A stretch of DNA of 64,000 nucleotides from DATEDA01 sp963827595. GTDB taxonomy: Bacteria; Pseudomonadota; Gammaproteobacteria; Burkholderiales; SG8-39. The notes under the pieces were generated by a model. The model did no database searches. It was not told the origin of the DNA and saw only the letters and a program-made list of their open reading frames with translations. Every line of letters begins with the position of its first letter. The stretch's first letter is position 1. The translations under genes and the position numbers were made by a program. The stretch is from positions 186,001 through 250,000 of the forward strand of contig CAWHBT010000006.1 of assembly GCA_963827595.1 (NCBI GenBank). The letters run 5' to 3'. Below, piece after piece: positions 8,360 to 24,581 of this stretch.

Positions 8360-8647
8360 ATGGCACAGAACGAGTGGCCGCTCTGGGAAGTGTTCATCCG
8401 CTCCAAGCAGGGCCTCGAGCACAAGCACTGCGGGAGCCTGCACGCGGTCGACGCGAAACAGGCGGTCCAGATGGCTCGCGACGTCTATACGCGCCGCCAG
8501 GAGGGGGTCTCGATCTGGGTCGTTCCGTCCGCGGCGATCACCGCCAGCGACCCGGACGACAAGGCCGAGCTGTTCGATCCGATGGCGGACAAGATCTATC
8601 GGCACCCGACGTTCTACGAGCTGCCGGACGAAGTCAAACACATGTAA
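8360..8647 (+). CDS. paaB: Phenylacetyl-CoA epoxidase subunit PaaB
   Basis: Small structural subunit (95 residues) that bridges PaaAC heterodimers in the epoxidase. Family features include WPLWEVFIRSKQG at the N-terminus and the SIWVVPS strand. The C-terminus carries the ADKIYRHPTFY segment. A GAGGA ribosome-binding site precedes the ATG. It lies 12 bases after paaA and 9 bases before paaC. Confidence 0.96.
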   Translation: MAQNEWPLWEVFIRSKQGLEHKHCGSLHAVDAKQAVQMARDVYTRRQEGVSIWVVPSAAITASDPDDKAELFDPMADKIYRHPTFYELPDEVKHM

Positions 8648-8656
8648 GAGACGCCC

Positions 8657-9454
8657 ATGGCCGGTGAGCACCGTTCCGCGGAACACGTCGAATACGTCCT
8701 GCGCCTCGCCGACAGCGCGCTGGTGCTCGGCCAGCGTCTCGCCGAATGGTGCGGCCACGGCCCGGTGCTCGAGGAAGACATCGCGGCGGCGAACGTCGCG
8801 CTCGATCTCATCGGCCAGGCGCGGCTCCTCCTCGCGCACGCCGGTGAGCTGGAGGGCAAAGGGCGCGACGAGGACCAGCTGGCATTCCTGCGCGAAGCGC
8901 CGGATTTCCGCAACGCCACGCTGCTCGAGCTTCCGAACAGCGGTGTGCGATCGGCAGGCGCCGCCACCGGCGACTACGCCGTCGCGATCGTCCGGAACCT
9001 GCTGTTCGGCGCCCACCAGGTCGAGCTCTGGCAGGCGCTCTCGAGGTCCACCGACGGCGCGCTCGCCGCGATCGCCGCGAAATCGCTGAAGGAGGCGCGG
9101 TACCACCTGCGCCACGCCGCCGACTGGACCGTTCGGCTCGGTGACGGCACCGACGAATCGCGCGCCCGCACGCAGGCCGCGCTCGACGCGCTGTGGCCGT
9201 ATACGCACGAGCTCTTCGCGACCGATCCGGTCGAAGCCGCCGTCGCGCGCCACGGCATCGGGGTGGAAAGCGCGAGCCTCCGGCGCGGCTGGCTCGACAC
9301 CGTCGCCGCCGTGCTCGCCGAGGCGACGCTCGCGCTCCCGCCGGACACCGAGTTCCGGAGCACGGGCAAGCTCGGCCGTCACAGCGAGCACCTCGGCTTC
9401 CTCCTCGCGGAGATGCAGTCGCTGCACCGGCAGCATCCCGGGGCGACGTGGTGA
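8657..9454 (+). CDS. paaC: Phenylacetyl-CoA epoxidase subunit PaaC
   Basis: Structural ferritin-like partner of PaaA, 265 residues. Motifs ADSALVLGQRLAEWCGHGP and the helix with KEARYHLRHA identify it. It forms the PaaA-PaaC heterodimer and does not itself carry the di-iron site. It overlaps paaD by four bases (GTGA), which indicates translational coupling. Confidence 0.95.
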   Translation: MAGEHRSAEHVEYVLRLADSALVLGQRLAEWCGHGPVLEEDIAAANVALDLIGQARLLLAHAGELEGKGRDEDQLAFLREAPDFRNATLLELPNSGVRSAGAATGDYAVAIVRNLLFGAHQVELWQALSRSTDGALAAIAAKSLKEARYHLRHAADWTVRLGDGTDESRARTQAALDALWPYTHELFATDPVEAAVARHGIGVESASLRRGWLDTVAAVLAEATLALPPDTEFRSTGKLGRHSEHLGFLLAEMQSLHRQHPGATW

Positions 9455-9963
9455 GCGACGCCGGCCGGCTCGCCGCGACCGAGCGCGCCTGGCAGGCGCT
9501 CGGCGCCGTCGTCGACCCCGAGATCCCGGTGCTCACCGTCCTCGACCTGGGGATCGTCCGGGACATCGGCGTCCGCGACGACGCGATCGAGGTCGTGATC
9601 ACACCCACGTACTCGGGGTGCCCGGCAACGCACGTCATCGAGGAGGACATCCGCCGCGCGCTTGCGAACGCGGGTTTCGCAGGTGCGCGGATCCGGACTT
9701 CGCTCAGTCCGGCCTGGACGACGGACTGGATCAGCGCGGCGGGCAGGGAGAAGCTGCGGAAGTTCGGGATCGCGCCGCCCGGCGCGGGCGCGGCCGCGTC
9801 GGCGAAGGTCGCGCTCTTCCGGGCCGAGGCCGCCGGCGTCGATTGCCCGCACTGCGGCTCACCCGACACCGAGCGCCTCGCGGCGTTCGGTTCGACGGCG
9901 TGCAAGGCGCTCTACCGCTGTCGCGCCTGCCGCGAGCCGTTCGACTACTTCAAGCCGCTCTGA
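9451..9963 (+). CDS. paaD: Phenylacetate-CoA oxygenase maturation protein PaaD
   Basis: MIP18/DUF59-family protein thought to help assemble the metal centres of the epoxidase. The product is 170 residues. The DUF59 core (VVDPEIPVLTVLDLGIV and the Cys in TYSGCPAT) is followed by a C-terminal zinc-ribbon-like region with CPHC and CRAC pairs. No ATG is available; I chose the GTG at 9451, which overlaps the paaC stop. The GTG at 9448 is an equal alternative. It is followed by paaE after 2 bases. Confidence 0.93.
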   Translation: MSDAGRLAATERAWQALGAVVDPEIPVLTVLDLGIVRDIGVRDDAIEVVITPTYSGCPATHVIEEDIRRALANAGFAGARIRTSLSPAWTTDWISAAGREKLRKFGIAPPGAGAAASAKVALFRAEAAGVDCPHCGSPDTERLAAFGSTACKALYRCRACREPFDYFKPL

Positions 9964-9965
9964 GC

Positions 9966-11051
9966 ATGGCGGCCCGCTTCCACCCGCTCACAATCGCCGG
10001 CGTCCGCCGGGAAACGCCGTACGCGGTGGTGCTCACGTTCGAGGTTCCCGCCAAGCTCGCGGGCGCCTACCGCTTCACCCAGGGCCAGTTCCTCACGCTG
10101 CGCGCCGAGATCGACGGCGCGGAGGTCCGGCGCTCGTATTCGATCTGCTCCAGCGTGAACGAGGCGGGCTTGAGCGTCGCGGTCAAGCGCGTCGACGCCG
10201 GCCGGTTCTCGAACTTCGCCAACGAGCAGTTGGCCCCCGGAGCGACGCTCGAGGTCATGACGCCGGAGGGCCGGTTCTTCACCGCGCTCGACCCGCGGAA
10301 CCGCAAGCACTACGTAGCGCTCGCCGCCGGGAGCGGGATCACGCCGGTGCTGTCGCTCGTCAAGACGACGCTCGAGCTCGAGCCCGAGTCGCGGTTCACG
10401 CTCGTCTACGGCAACCGCTTCGTGCGCTCGATCATGTTCTGCGACGAGCTCGAGGACCTGAAGGACCGCTACCTCGGCCGCTTCGCGCTCTATCACGTGC
10501 TCTCGCGCGACCACCAGGAGGTGGAGCTCTTCAACGGTCGCATCGACGAGGCGAAGTGCGCGGTCCTCTTCGATACGCTGATTCCGATCGCCGGGATCGA
10601 CGAGGCGTTCGTCTGCGGCCCGGCCGGAATGATCGATGCCGTGACCGCGGCACTCAAGCGCCATGGGCTGCCGCCCGCGCGCCTCCACGTGGAGCGGTTC
10701 GCGTCGCCAAGCCAGCCCGCGCCGCCCGTGCCGCGCGTGGGCGCGCCGGTCGCCGACGCCGAGGGGCCGGCCGCGAGCGTCACCGTGATCGCCGACGGCA
10801 AGACCCGGCACCTCCGGGTCGGATACGAGGGCGAGAGCATCCTCGACATGGCGCTGCACGCCGGCGCCGACCTGCCGTTCGCGTGCAAGGCCGGCGTGTG
10901 CTGCACGTGCCGCGCCAAGCTGCTCGAGGGAAAGGTGCGCATGGACAAGAACTTCGCCCTCGACGACGACGAGCTCGCCCGGGGCTTCGTGCTGAGCTGC
11001 CAGTCGCACCCGTCCACCGAGCGCGTGGTCCTGAGCTACGACGAGCGCTGA
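9966..11051 (+). CDS. paaE: Phenylacetyl-CoA epoxidase reductase PaaE
   Basis: Electron-transfer subunit that passes electrons from NADPH to PaaA. The product is 361 residues. It has an FAD-binding domain (RRSYSICSS), an NAD-binding domain (AGSGITPVLS and VCGPAGM) and a C-terminal plant-type [2Fe-2S] domain (CKAGVCCTCRAK plus a distal SCQS Cys). The stop overlaps the start of the TetR gene by one base (TGATG), so the regulator is co-transcribed. Confidence 0.96.
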   Translation: MAARFHPLTIAGVRRETPYAVVLTFEVPAKLAGAYRFTQGQFLTLRAEIDGAEVRRSYSICSSVNEAGLSVAVKRVDAGRFSNFANEQLAPGATLEVMTPEGRFFTALDPRNRKHYVALAAGSGITPVLSLVKTTLELEPESRFTLVYGNRFVRSIMFCDELEDLKDRYLGRFALYHVLSRDHQEVELFNGRIDEAKCAVLFDTLIPIAGIDEAFVCGPAGMIDAVTAALKRHGLPPARLHVERFASPSQPAPPVPRVGAPVADAEGPAASVTVIADGKTRHLRVGYEGESILDMALHAGADLPFACKAGVCCTCRAKLLEGKVRMDKNFALDDDELARGFVLSCQSHPSTERVVLSYDER

Positions 11052-11686
11052 TGGCCCGGACGCGCGCCGCCACCTACGACGCCCAGCGGCAGCTCATCCT
11101 CGAGACCGCGGCGCAGGCGTTCGCGGAGCTCGGTTTCCCGAGCGCGTCGATGAACGACATCGCGCGCCGGTGCCGGATGTCGAAAGGCCTGCTCTACCAC
11201 TACTACGCGTCAAAGGAGCAGTTGCTCTTCGCCGTCGCCGAGCAGTACACGCGGCGTCTGGTGGAGCTCGTCCGCGAGGTCGAGGGACGGGTTTCCGATC
11301 CGGTGCAGCGACTGCCCGAGCTCATCCGCGCGTTCCTCGACGAGTATCAGACGTCGCAGGCGCGGCACATGGTCCTGCTGCACGACCTGCGCTTCCTCCC
11401 GGAGGCCGAGCGGCGGACCGTGGTCGGCAACCAGCGGCGGGTGATCGAGGCCTTCGTCGCCGCAGTGCGCGCCGCGCATCGGCTCCCGGACGACTTCCCG
11501 GTCGTGAAGCCGGTGACGATGATGCTGTTCGGGATGATGAACTGGACCTTCGCCTGGCTGAAGCCGGGCAAGGGGATCTCCTACGCCCAGTACGCGGAGC
11601 TCGTGACCGAGGTGTTCGCGGCCGGCGTCGCCGCGCTCGCCGGGAAGCGTCCGCCGCGGCTCGCGGCCGTCTCTGCCACCGGCTAG
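11051..11686 (+). CDS. paaR: TetR/AcrR-family regulator of the paa operon (PaaR)
   Basis: The product is 211 residues with an N-terminal helix-turn-helix (MNDIARRCRMSKGLLYHYYA) and a variable ligand domain. It is the last gene of the paa operon, overlapping paaE by one base. A perfect ACCG-type palindrome sits in front of paaA, so it very likely represses the operon and senses phenylacetyl-CoA; that is inference from context. Its stop shares the tetranucleotide CTAG (11683-11686) with the convergent lipoprotein gene. Confidence 0.88.
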   Translation: MARTRAATYDAQRQLILETAAQAFAELGFPSASMNDIARRCRMSKGLLYHYYASKEQLLFAVAEQYTRRLVELVREVEGRVSDPVQRLPELIRAFLDEYQTSQARHMVLLHDLRFLPEAERRTVVGNQRRVIEAFVAAVRAAHRLPDDFPVVKPVTMMLFGMMNWTFAWLKPGKGISYAQYAELVTEVFAAGVAALAGKRPPRLAAVSATG

Positions 11687-12123
11687 TTGCGTCCCCCGCT
11701 CGCCGGCACCACGACGATCTCCGCCCGGCTGGGCGCGCCGCCGGTCAGCACCCGCACCTGGGTGTCGCTGATGAAGAGCAGCTGGTTGAAGCGCTCGAGG
11801 CGCGCGGTCAGCGTGTAGACGAGTTTCGGGTCGATCCACGCCGCGTCGTACTGGACGCGGAAGGCAACCGGGACCTTCGTCACGCCGGGAACCGTGGTCT
11901 CGGCGATGAACTGCGCCGGCGCATCGGCACGCGTCGTCTCGTTTAGCGTCACGCGGAGCTGGGTGTCGGGGAGCAGCGTGACCTGCCCGCGGGCGGTCAC
12001 CGTCCCGGAGATCTCCAGGAACGGCGGGCGGCTCTGCTTCGACGCACAGCCGACGACGACGAGCGCGGCCGCCGCGACCAGCAATGCTCGCAAGCGGCGC
12101 GCGCGGGGTGGCCGAGCGGCCAC
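11683..12123 (-). CDS. YbaY/YscW-like putative lipoprotein
   Basis: A short lipoprotein of about 146 residues. It has a basic N-terminus, a hydrophobic segment (LLVAAAALVVVGCAS) ending in a lipobox Cys, and a beta-rich domain. ISGTV, LPDTQLRVTL, VPVAFRVQYD and FISDTQVRVL resemble the YbaY/YscW lipoprotein family. The start is uncertain: the GTG at 12123, 15 bases after the rpoC stop, is the best candidate and lies within a hairpin. It is downstream of rpoC and may be co-transcribed with it. As given, this frame also continues into rpoC, but only because rpoC is frameshifted. Confidence 0.72.
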   Translation of the reverse strand: MAARPPRARRLRALLVAAAALVVVGCASKQSRPPFLEISGTVTARGQVTLLPDTQLRVTLNETTRADAPAQFIAETTVPGVTKVPVAFRVQYDAAWIDPKLVYTLTARLERFNQLLFISDTQVRVLTGGAPSRAEIVVVPASGGRN

Positions 12124-12126
12124 CCC
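12105..12126 (-). repeat. Perfect hairpin just after rpoC
   Basis: GGGGTGGCC and GGCCACCCC form a perfect 9-bp stem with a 4-base loop, starting 12 bases after the rpoC stop. It has no U-tract. It overlaps the likely start of the lipoprotein gene, so it could end most rif-operon transcripts or mask that start. Function not shown. Confidence 0.55.
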
Positions 12127-12137
12127 GGAGCCTGCAC

Positions 12138-16332
<4,195 letters not shown>

Positions 16333-16370
16333 GCGTCATCACCCCAATGGGAACGTACCCGTGAATTCCC

Positions 16371-16398
16371 CGCGGCTTCGCGGTCCCGCGAAGCCGCG
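16371..16398 (-). repeat. Perfect 12-bp hairpin between rpoB and rpoC
   Basis: CGCGGCTTCGCG (16371-16382) pairs perfectly with CGCGAAGCCGCG (16387-16398) around a 4-base loop. It lies in the 76-base spacer and is not followed by a U-tract. The spacer stem is more likely an RNase processing site or mRNA stabiliser than a terminator, because rpoC must be transcribed through it. Confidence 0.65.
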
Positions 16399-16408
16399 TA
16401 CACGAATG

Positions 16409-20587
<4,179 letters not shown>

Positions 20588-20698
20588 GGATGCTCCGGCG
20601 TCAAACGCCCAGGGTCAAAGGCACAGGAGGAAGCGCGTGCGGCGCGCGCTTGCCGCTGTGCTCTCGCTCGCGGGGCAGGGATGCAGGCGCGGCAACAG

Positions 20699-20721
20699 GC
20701 CGGCGGCTTCGCGCCGCCGGC
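20699..20721 (-). repeat. Hairpin in the rplL-rpoB spacer (possible attenuator)
   Basis: GCCGGCGGC (20699-20707) and GCCGCCGGC (20713-20721) form a perfect 9-bp stem with a 5-base loop, 36 bases after rplL. In E. coli the rplL-rpoB gap has a partial terminator and an RNase III site that set the ribosomal-protein to polymerase ratio. By position this hairpin may do the same; no U-tract is seen. Confidence 0.55.
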
Positions 20722-20756
20722 CCGTCCCGCGAGGTTTCGATCACCACGCAAGTGCG

Positions 20757-21140
20757 TTACTTCAGCTCCGCCTTGCCGCCGGCCTCGACGATCTGCTTGA
20801 GCAGCGCTTCGGCGTCGGCCTTGGAGATGCCCTCCTTCACCGCCTTCGGCGCACCGTCGACGAGGTCTTTGGCCTCCTTCAGGCCGAGCCCGGTTACGGC
20901 CCGGACGACCTTGATGACGTTCACCTTGCTGTCGCCGGCGGCGGTGAGCATGACCGTGAACTCGGTCTGCTCCTCGGCGGCCGGAGCGGCAGCGCCCCCG
21001 CCCGCAGCGGGCGCGGCCACGGCCACCGCGGCAGCGGCGGAGACCCCGAACTTGTCCTCCATCTCCTTGATGAGCTGGGAGAGCTCGAGGACGGTCATGT
21101 TGGCGATAGCTTCCAGAATGTCGGTTCGTGCAACGGCCAT
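20757..21140 (-). CDS. rplL: 50S ribosomal protein L7/L12
   Basis: Stalk protein that recruits translational GTPases, 127 residues. It has the N-terminal dimerisation domain (MAVARTDILEAIANMTVLEL), an Ala/Gly/Pro-rich hinge at about 34-55 and the C-terminal domain with KVVRAVTGLGLKEAK. I chose the ATG at 21140 because it gives the family start; an upstream extension would run into rplJ. It follows rplJ after 47 bases. Confidence 0.98.
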   Translation of the reverse strand: MAVARTDILEAIANMTVLELSQLIKEMEDKFGVSAAAAVAVAAPAAGGGAAAPAAEEQTEFTVMLTAAGDSKVNVIKVVRAVTGLGLKEAKDLVDGAPKAVKEGISKADAEALLKQIVEAGGKAELK

Positions 21141-21187
21141 TTCTCGGTTACTCCTGAGTCGGAACGTGTCGGAATCCGGTTGTGGGG

Positions 21188-21718
21188 TCAGGCACCCGCG
21201 CGCTGCTTCGCGTCGTGCACGGCGGCCAGGGCGCGGACGAACTTCGTCGGCACCTCGTTCAGCGTACGGACGAACTTGGCGATCGGAGCCTGCATCGTGC
21301 CCATCAATTTGGCGAGGAGCTCCTCGCGCGACGGCAGGGACGCGAGCGCCACGACCTCCCGGGCGGAGATCACGGCGTTCGGCACCGCACCGGCGCGGAT
21401 GACGAACTTCTCGTTGCCTTTCGCGAACTCGTTCATCACCTTGGCGGGCGCCACCGGGTCGGACGAGATGCCGTACACCAGCGGGCCGACCATGACGTCG
21501 GCGAGCTTCGCGAACGGCGTGTCCTTCACGGCGCGGCGCGCCAGGGTGTTCTTGAGGACGCGCAGGTACACGCCCGAGCGCCGCGCCCTGCGGCGGAGCT
21601 CGGTCATGCTGCCCACTCCCAGACCACGGTACTCGGCCAGGACGATCGCCTTGGCCGTCGCGACCTGCGCCGCGACTTCCTGGACGACCGCCTGCTTCTC
21701 CTGCATGCTGAGACCCAC
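21188..21718 (-). CDS. rplJ: 50S ribosomal protein L10
   Basis: Stalk base protein that binds L7/L12 dimers and autoregulates the rplJL transcript. The product is 176 residues. The start is GTG at 21718: the family N-terminus (MGLSMQEKQAVVQEV) begins there and GGAAGGA lies upstream. An internal ATG would remove four residues. It is preceded by a structured leader of about 230 bases typical of the L10 operon. Confidence 0.97.
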   Translation of the reverse strand: MGLSMQEKQAVVQEVAAQVATAKAIVLAEYRGLGVGSMTELRRRARRSGVYLRVLKNTLARRAVKDTPFAKLADVMVGPLVYGISSDPVAPAKVMNEFAKGNEKFVIRAGAVPNAVISAREVVALASLPSREELLAKLMGTMQAPIAKFVRTLNEVPTKFVRALAAVHDAKQRAGA

Positions 21719-21729
21719 GGTCTTTCCTT

Positions 21730-21960
21730 CCGTCAGTTAACGCCGGCCGGGCTCGCGCCCGGACGGCACCCACGGCGTCCTCTGCTCAGGAGCTCGACCG
21801 CGCTTGCACGCGGTCTTCGACTTCCTGCATTGGGGCACGCCATCTGCGCAGGGACCGGGAAGCTGCACCCGGCGATTAAGCCCCGCGAGGGGCGCCTGCG
21901 GTCTTTGACAACCTGCCGCGGCCCGTGCGGGCGCCGCGACAGCCCAAAGCTCTGTCCCCG
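21730..21960 (-). promoter_or_regulatory. Ribosomal protein L10 leader
   Basis: The 322-base gap between rplA and rplJ contains, in the transcribed direction, the hallmarks of the L10 leader: GTCAAAGACCGCAGG, then GGGGCTTAATCGCC and CTGCGCAGATG, with stems that would place the CAAAGACC and GCAGATG strands next to each other. In this family L10-L7/L12 binds the leader and represses translation of rplJL. I assign it by pattern and position; a covariance-model search would settle the boundaries. Confidence 0.7.
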
Positions 21961-22040
21961 CGAGAGTGGGGACCCGGTTTTCCTCGAACGGACCGCCGCC
22001 CAAGGGGCTGCTTTGATTGCGTTCGGAGCCAAAAGTTCCC

Positions 22041-22733
22041 TCATCCGCCGAGGCTCGTGACGTCGACCCGGACCCCCGGGCCCATCGTGCTCGACACCGC
22101 GATCTTCCTCAGGTACACGCCCTTGGCGCCCGAAGGCCGCGACTTGTTGAGCGCGTCGATGAGCGCGACCAGATTCTGCTTCAGCGCTTCGGCGCTGAAC
22201 GAAGCGCGCCCGATCGGGCACTGGACGATCCCCGCCTTGTCGGCGCGGTACTGGATCTGTCCCGCCTTGGCGTTCTTGACCGCAGTCGCCACGTCCGGCG
22301 TAACCGTCCCCACCTTCGGGTTGGGCATCAACCCCCGCGGTCCGAGGATCTGGCCGAGCTGGCCGACGACCCGCATCGCGTCGGGGCTCGCGATCGCCAC
22401 GTCGAAGTCCATCTGGCCGGCCTTCACCTTCTCGGCGAGGTCCTCCAGGCCGACGATGTCGGCGCCGGCCGCACGGGCCGCTTCCGCCCGGTCTCCCTGG
22501 GTGAACACCGCGACCCGGACCTTCTTCCCGGTGCCCGCCGGGAGCACCACCGAACCCCGCACCGACTGGTCCGATTTCTTCCCGTCGATGCCCAGGTTCA
22601 CCGCCACGTCGACCGACTCGTCGAACTTCGCGGTGGCGGTCTTCTTCACGAGATCGAGCGCCTCGGCCAGGGGGTAGTTCTTGCCGTGCTGGACCACCGC
22701 GCCCAGTGCCTTGCGCCGCTTCGCGGTCTTCAT
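22041..22733 (-). CDS. rplA: 50S ribosomal protein L1
   Basis: L1 stalk protein that helps move deacylated tRNA and, in many bacteria, represses rplKA translation. The product is 230 residues with the conserved GLMPNPKVGTVT and the MGPGVRVD C-terminal segment. It follows rplK with a one-base gap, so the two are translationally coupled. Confidence 0.98.
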   Translation of the reverse strand: MKTAKRRKALGAVVQHGKNYPLAEALDLVKKTATAKFDESVDVAVNLGIDGKKSDQSVRGSVVLPAGTGKKVRVAVFTQGDRAEAARAAGADIVGLEDLAEKVKAGQMDFDVAIASPDAMRVVGQLGQILGPRGLMPNPKVGTVTPDVATAVKNAKAGQIQYRADKAGIVQCPIGRASFSAEALKQNLVALIDALNKSRPSGAKGVYLRKIAVSSTMGPGVRVDVTSLGG

Positions 22734-22734
22734 C

Positions 22735-23166
22735 TCAGAGGCCCTCCACGGTGACGCCCATGCTGCGCGCGCTGCCGGCGATCGTGCGCACGGCCGCCTC
22801 CAGGTCGGCCGCGGTGAGGTCGGGCAGCTTCGCTTTCGCGATTTCCTCGGCCTGGGCGCGCGTGATCTTGCCGACCTTGTCGGTGTGCGGCCGCGCGCTG
22901 CCCTTCTCGAGCTTCGCCGCCTTCTTGATGAGCACGCTCGCCGGCGGCGTCTTGACGATGAACGTGAAGCTCTTGTCCTGGTAGGCCGTGATCACCACCG
23001 GCACCGGCAGGCCGGGCTCCAGCCCCTGGGTCTGCGCGTTGAAGCTCTTGCAGAACTCCATGATGTTCAGGCCGCGCTGGCCGAGCGCCGGGCCGATCGG
23101 CGGGCTGGGGTTCGCCTTGCCCGCCGGGACCTGCAGCTTGATGTAGCCGACGACTTTCTTCGCCAC
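22735..23166 (-). CDS. rplK: 50S ribosomal protein L11
   Basis: GTPase-centre protein required for RelA activation and thiostrepton binding. The product is 143 residues. It has the N-terminal proline-rich PAGKANPSPPIGPALGQ segment and the rRNA-binding C-terminal domain ending in SARSMGVTVEGL. It is the start of the rplKA pair, 187 bases after nusG; that gap contains a 10-bp inverted repeat. Confidence 0.98.
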   Translation of the reverse strand: MAKKVVGYIKLQVPAGKANPSPPIGPALGQRGLNIMEFCKSFNAQTQGLEPGLPVPVVITAYQDKSFTFIVKTPPASVLIKKAAKLEKGSARPHTDKVGKITRAQAEEIAKAKLPDLTAADLEAAVRTIAGSARSMGVTVEGL

Positions 23167-23290
23167 GTTCCTCTCCTTTGCGGGTGCGAACGGCCGGCGC
23201 GCAGCGCGCGGCCTCCCCGGTTACCGGGCGGCTGTCACGCCGCTCCGTCGTCCTGCGGCTCGTCGTCACCGAGCCGCTCTTCATCCCACT

Positions 23291-23324
23291 CGCCCGACGG
23301 CCGCCGGCGCCGCCCCGTCGGGCG
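23291..23324 (-). repeat. 10-bp inverted repeat between nusG and rplK
   Basis: CGCCCGACGG (23291-23300) pairs with CCGTCGGGCG (23315-23324) around a GC-rich 14-base loop. A second short stem (AGCCG/CGGCT, 23340-23354) overlaps the nusG stop. There is no U-run. These may be processing sites between secE-nusG and rplKA or part of the rplK leader. Confidence 0.5.
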
Positions 23325-23353
23325 CGTAGCCCACGAGCCAGCCGTTCGACGGC

Positions 23354-23890
23354 TCAGGCCTTCTCGACTTGGCCGAACTCCAGTTCCACCGGCGTCGCGC
23401 GGCCAAAGATCGTGACCGAGACCCGGAGCTTGCTCTTGTCATAGTTGACGTCCTCCACTGTCCCGTGAAAGTCCGTGAAGGGGCCTTCCCTGACCCGCAC
23501 CGCCTCACCGACCTCGAACAGCACCTTGGGCTTCGGCTTCTCGACCCCCTCCTGCATCTGGTGCAGGATCGCCTCGACTTCCTTCTCGGTGATGGGCGGC
23601 GGCTTGCGCCCGTGCGCGCCGCCGACGAACCCGGTCACCTTGGGCGTGTTCTTCACCAGGTGCCAGGCCTCGTCGTCCATCTCCATCTCTACCAGCACGT
23701 AGCCGGGGTAGAACTTGCGCTCCGAGATGTTCTTCTGGCCGCCCTTCATCTCGACCACTTCCTCGGTCGGCACCAGGATCTTGCCGAACTTGTCCTCCAT
23801 CTTCTCGCGCCGGATCCGGTCCTCGAGCGTGCGCTGGACGGATTTCTCGAAGCCCGAGTACGCGTGCACCACGTACCAGCGCTTCGTCAC
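23354..23890 (-). CDS. nusG: Transcription termination/antitermination factor NusG
   Basis: Processivity factor linking RNA polymerase with Rho or S10. The product is 178 residues with the NGN domain (KRWYVVHAYSGFEKSV) and the C-terminal KOW domain (VGEAVRVREGPFTDFHGTV). The stop of secE overlaps the nusG start by four bases, so the two are coupled. Confidence 0.98.
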   Translation of the reverse strand: MTKRWYVVHAYSGFEKSVQRTLEDRIRREKMEDKFGKILVPTEEVVEMKGGQKNISERKFYPGYVLVEMEMDDEAWHLVKNTPKVTGFVGGAHGRKPPPITEKEVEAILHQMQEGVEKPKPKVLFEVGEAVRVREGPFTDFHGTVEDVNYDKSKLRVSVTIFGRATPVELEFGQVEKA

Positions 23891-24273
23891 AGGTGTTTCC
23901 AGCCGAGGATGAGGTCGTACAGCACGAACTCGATCCCCTTGTCCGTGACCCAGAGAAACAGCGCCATGACGAACACGAACGCGAACACGATGCCGGCGAT
24001 CTGGAACGACTCCTTGCGGGTCGGCCAGACCATCTTCCGCACCTCGGCGATCGATTCCTTCGCGAACTCGACCAGCTGCCGGCCGGGCTCCGAGAACCAG
24101 CCGACCGCGACCCCCGCGGCGATGCCGACGAGCACCATCCCGACGCGCGCGACGAGCGGCAGCGCCGAGAAGTAGTAGAAGCCGACGAGTCCCGCGATCA
24201 GCAGCGCCCCGGCGACGACGATCTTGATGCGATCCAGCATGAATGATGAGCTCGAAGCCCCGATGTCAGTCAT
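23887..24273 (-). CDS. secE: Preprotein translocase subunit SecE
   Basis: Essential inner-membrane partner of SecY. The product is about 128 residues with three hydrophobic segments, as is common in proteobacterial SecE: one near residue 16-35, one near 42-60 and one near 93-112. The conserved amphipathic cytosolic segment (FAKESIAEVRKMVWPTRKE) lies between the second and third. The start is uncertain: ATG 24273 or ATG 24240 (117 residues), neither with a clear ribosome-binding site. It lies between tRNA-Trp and nusG. Confidence 0.93.
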   Translation of the reverse strand: MTDIGASSSSFMLDRIKIVVAGALLIAGLVGFYYFSALPLVARVGMVLVGIAAGVAVGWFSEPGRQLVEFAKESIAEVRKMVWPTRKESFQIAGIVFAFVFVMALFLWVTDKGIEFVLYDLILGWKHL

Positions 24274-24309
24274 AGGCGGCGCGGAAGCCCCGGCGAACCG
24301 GGGGAAGCA

Positions 24310-24385
24310 TGGCAGGCCAAGAGGGAATCGAACCCCCAACCTTCGGTTTTGGAGACCGACGCTCTGCCAGTTGAGCTATTGGCCT
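24310..24385 (-). tRNA. trnW: tRNA-Trp (CCA anticodon)
   Basis: Full cloverleaf on the minus strand. The acceptor AGGCCAA pairs with TTGGCCT, the anticodon loop CTCCAAA carries CCA, the T-loop is GTTCGATTC and the 3' CCA is encoded. It is 76 bases with CCA. It lies between tuf copy 2 and secE, the standard betaproteobacterial position. Confidence 0.98.
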
Positions 24386-24489
24386 GTGCGCCTGAGGTTC
24401 GAGGGATACAGGAACCTTCAATTTTACACCGGCCGTCCGCCGCGCGTGTCCCGACAATCGTTCCAAGTCGTTCCAGTTTGGGGGAGATA

Positions 24490-24540
24490 CAAGGGGGCTG
24501 GTGGGAAGGGAAGGGTCCCACCCCTTCCGAGGCCCTCTTG
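24490..24540 (-). repeat. Palindromic element in the tuf-tRNA-Trp spacer
   Basis: GGTGGGA (24500-24506) pairs with TCCCACC (24516-24522). The element is bounded by CAAGGG on the left and CCCTCTTG on the right. The 14-mer AAGTCGTTCCAGTT occurs on both sides, at about 24464 and 24553. The arrangement is similar to the rpsL leader element at 5879-5931. It could be a terminator or processing site for tuf, but no U-run is seen. Confidence 0.4.
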
Positions 24541-24581
24541 TTCCATCGTTCTCAAGTCGTTCCAGTTGGGGCCCAGTGTTC

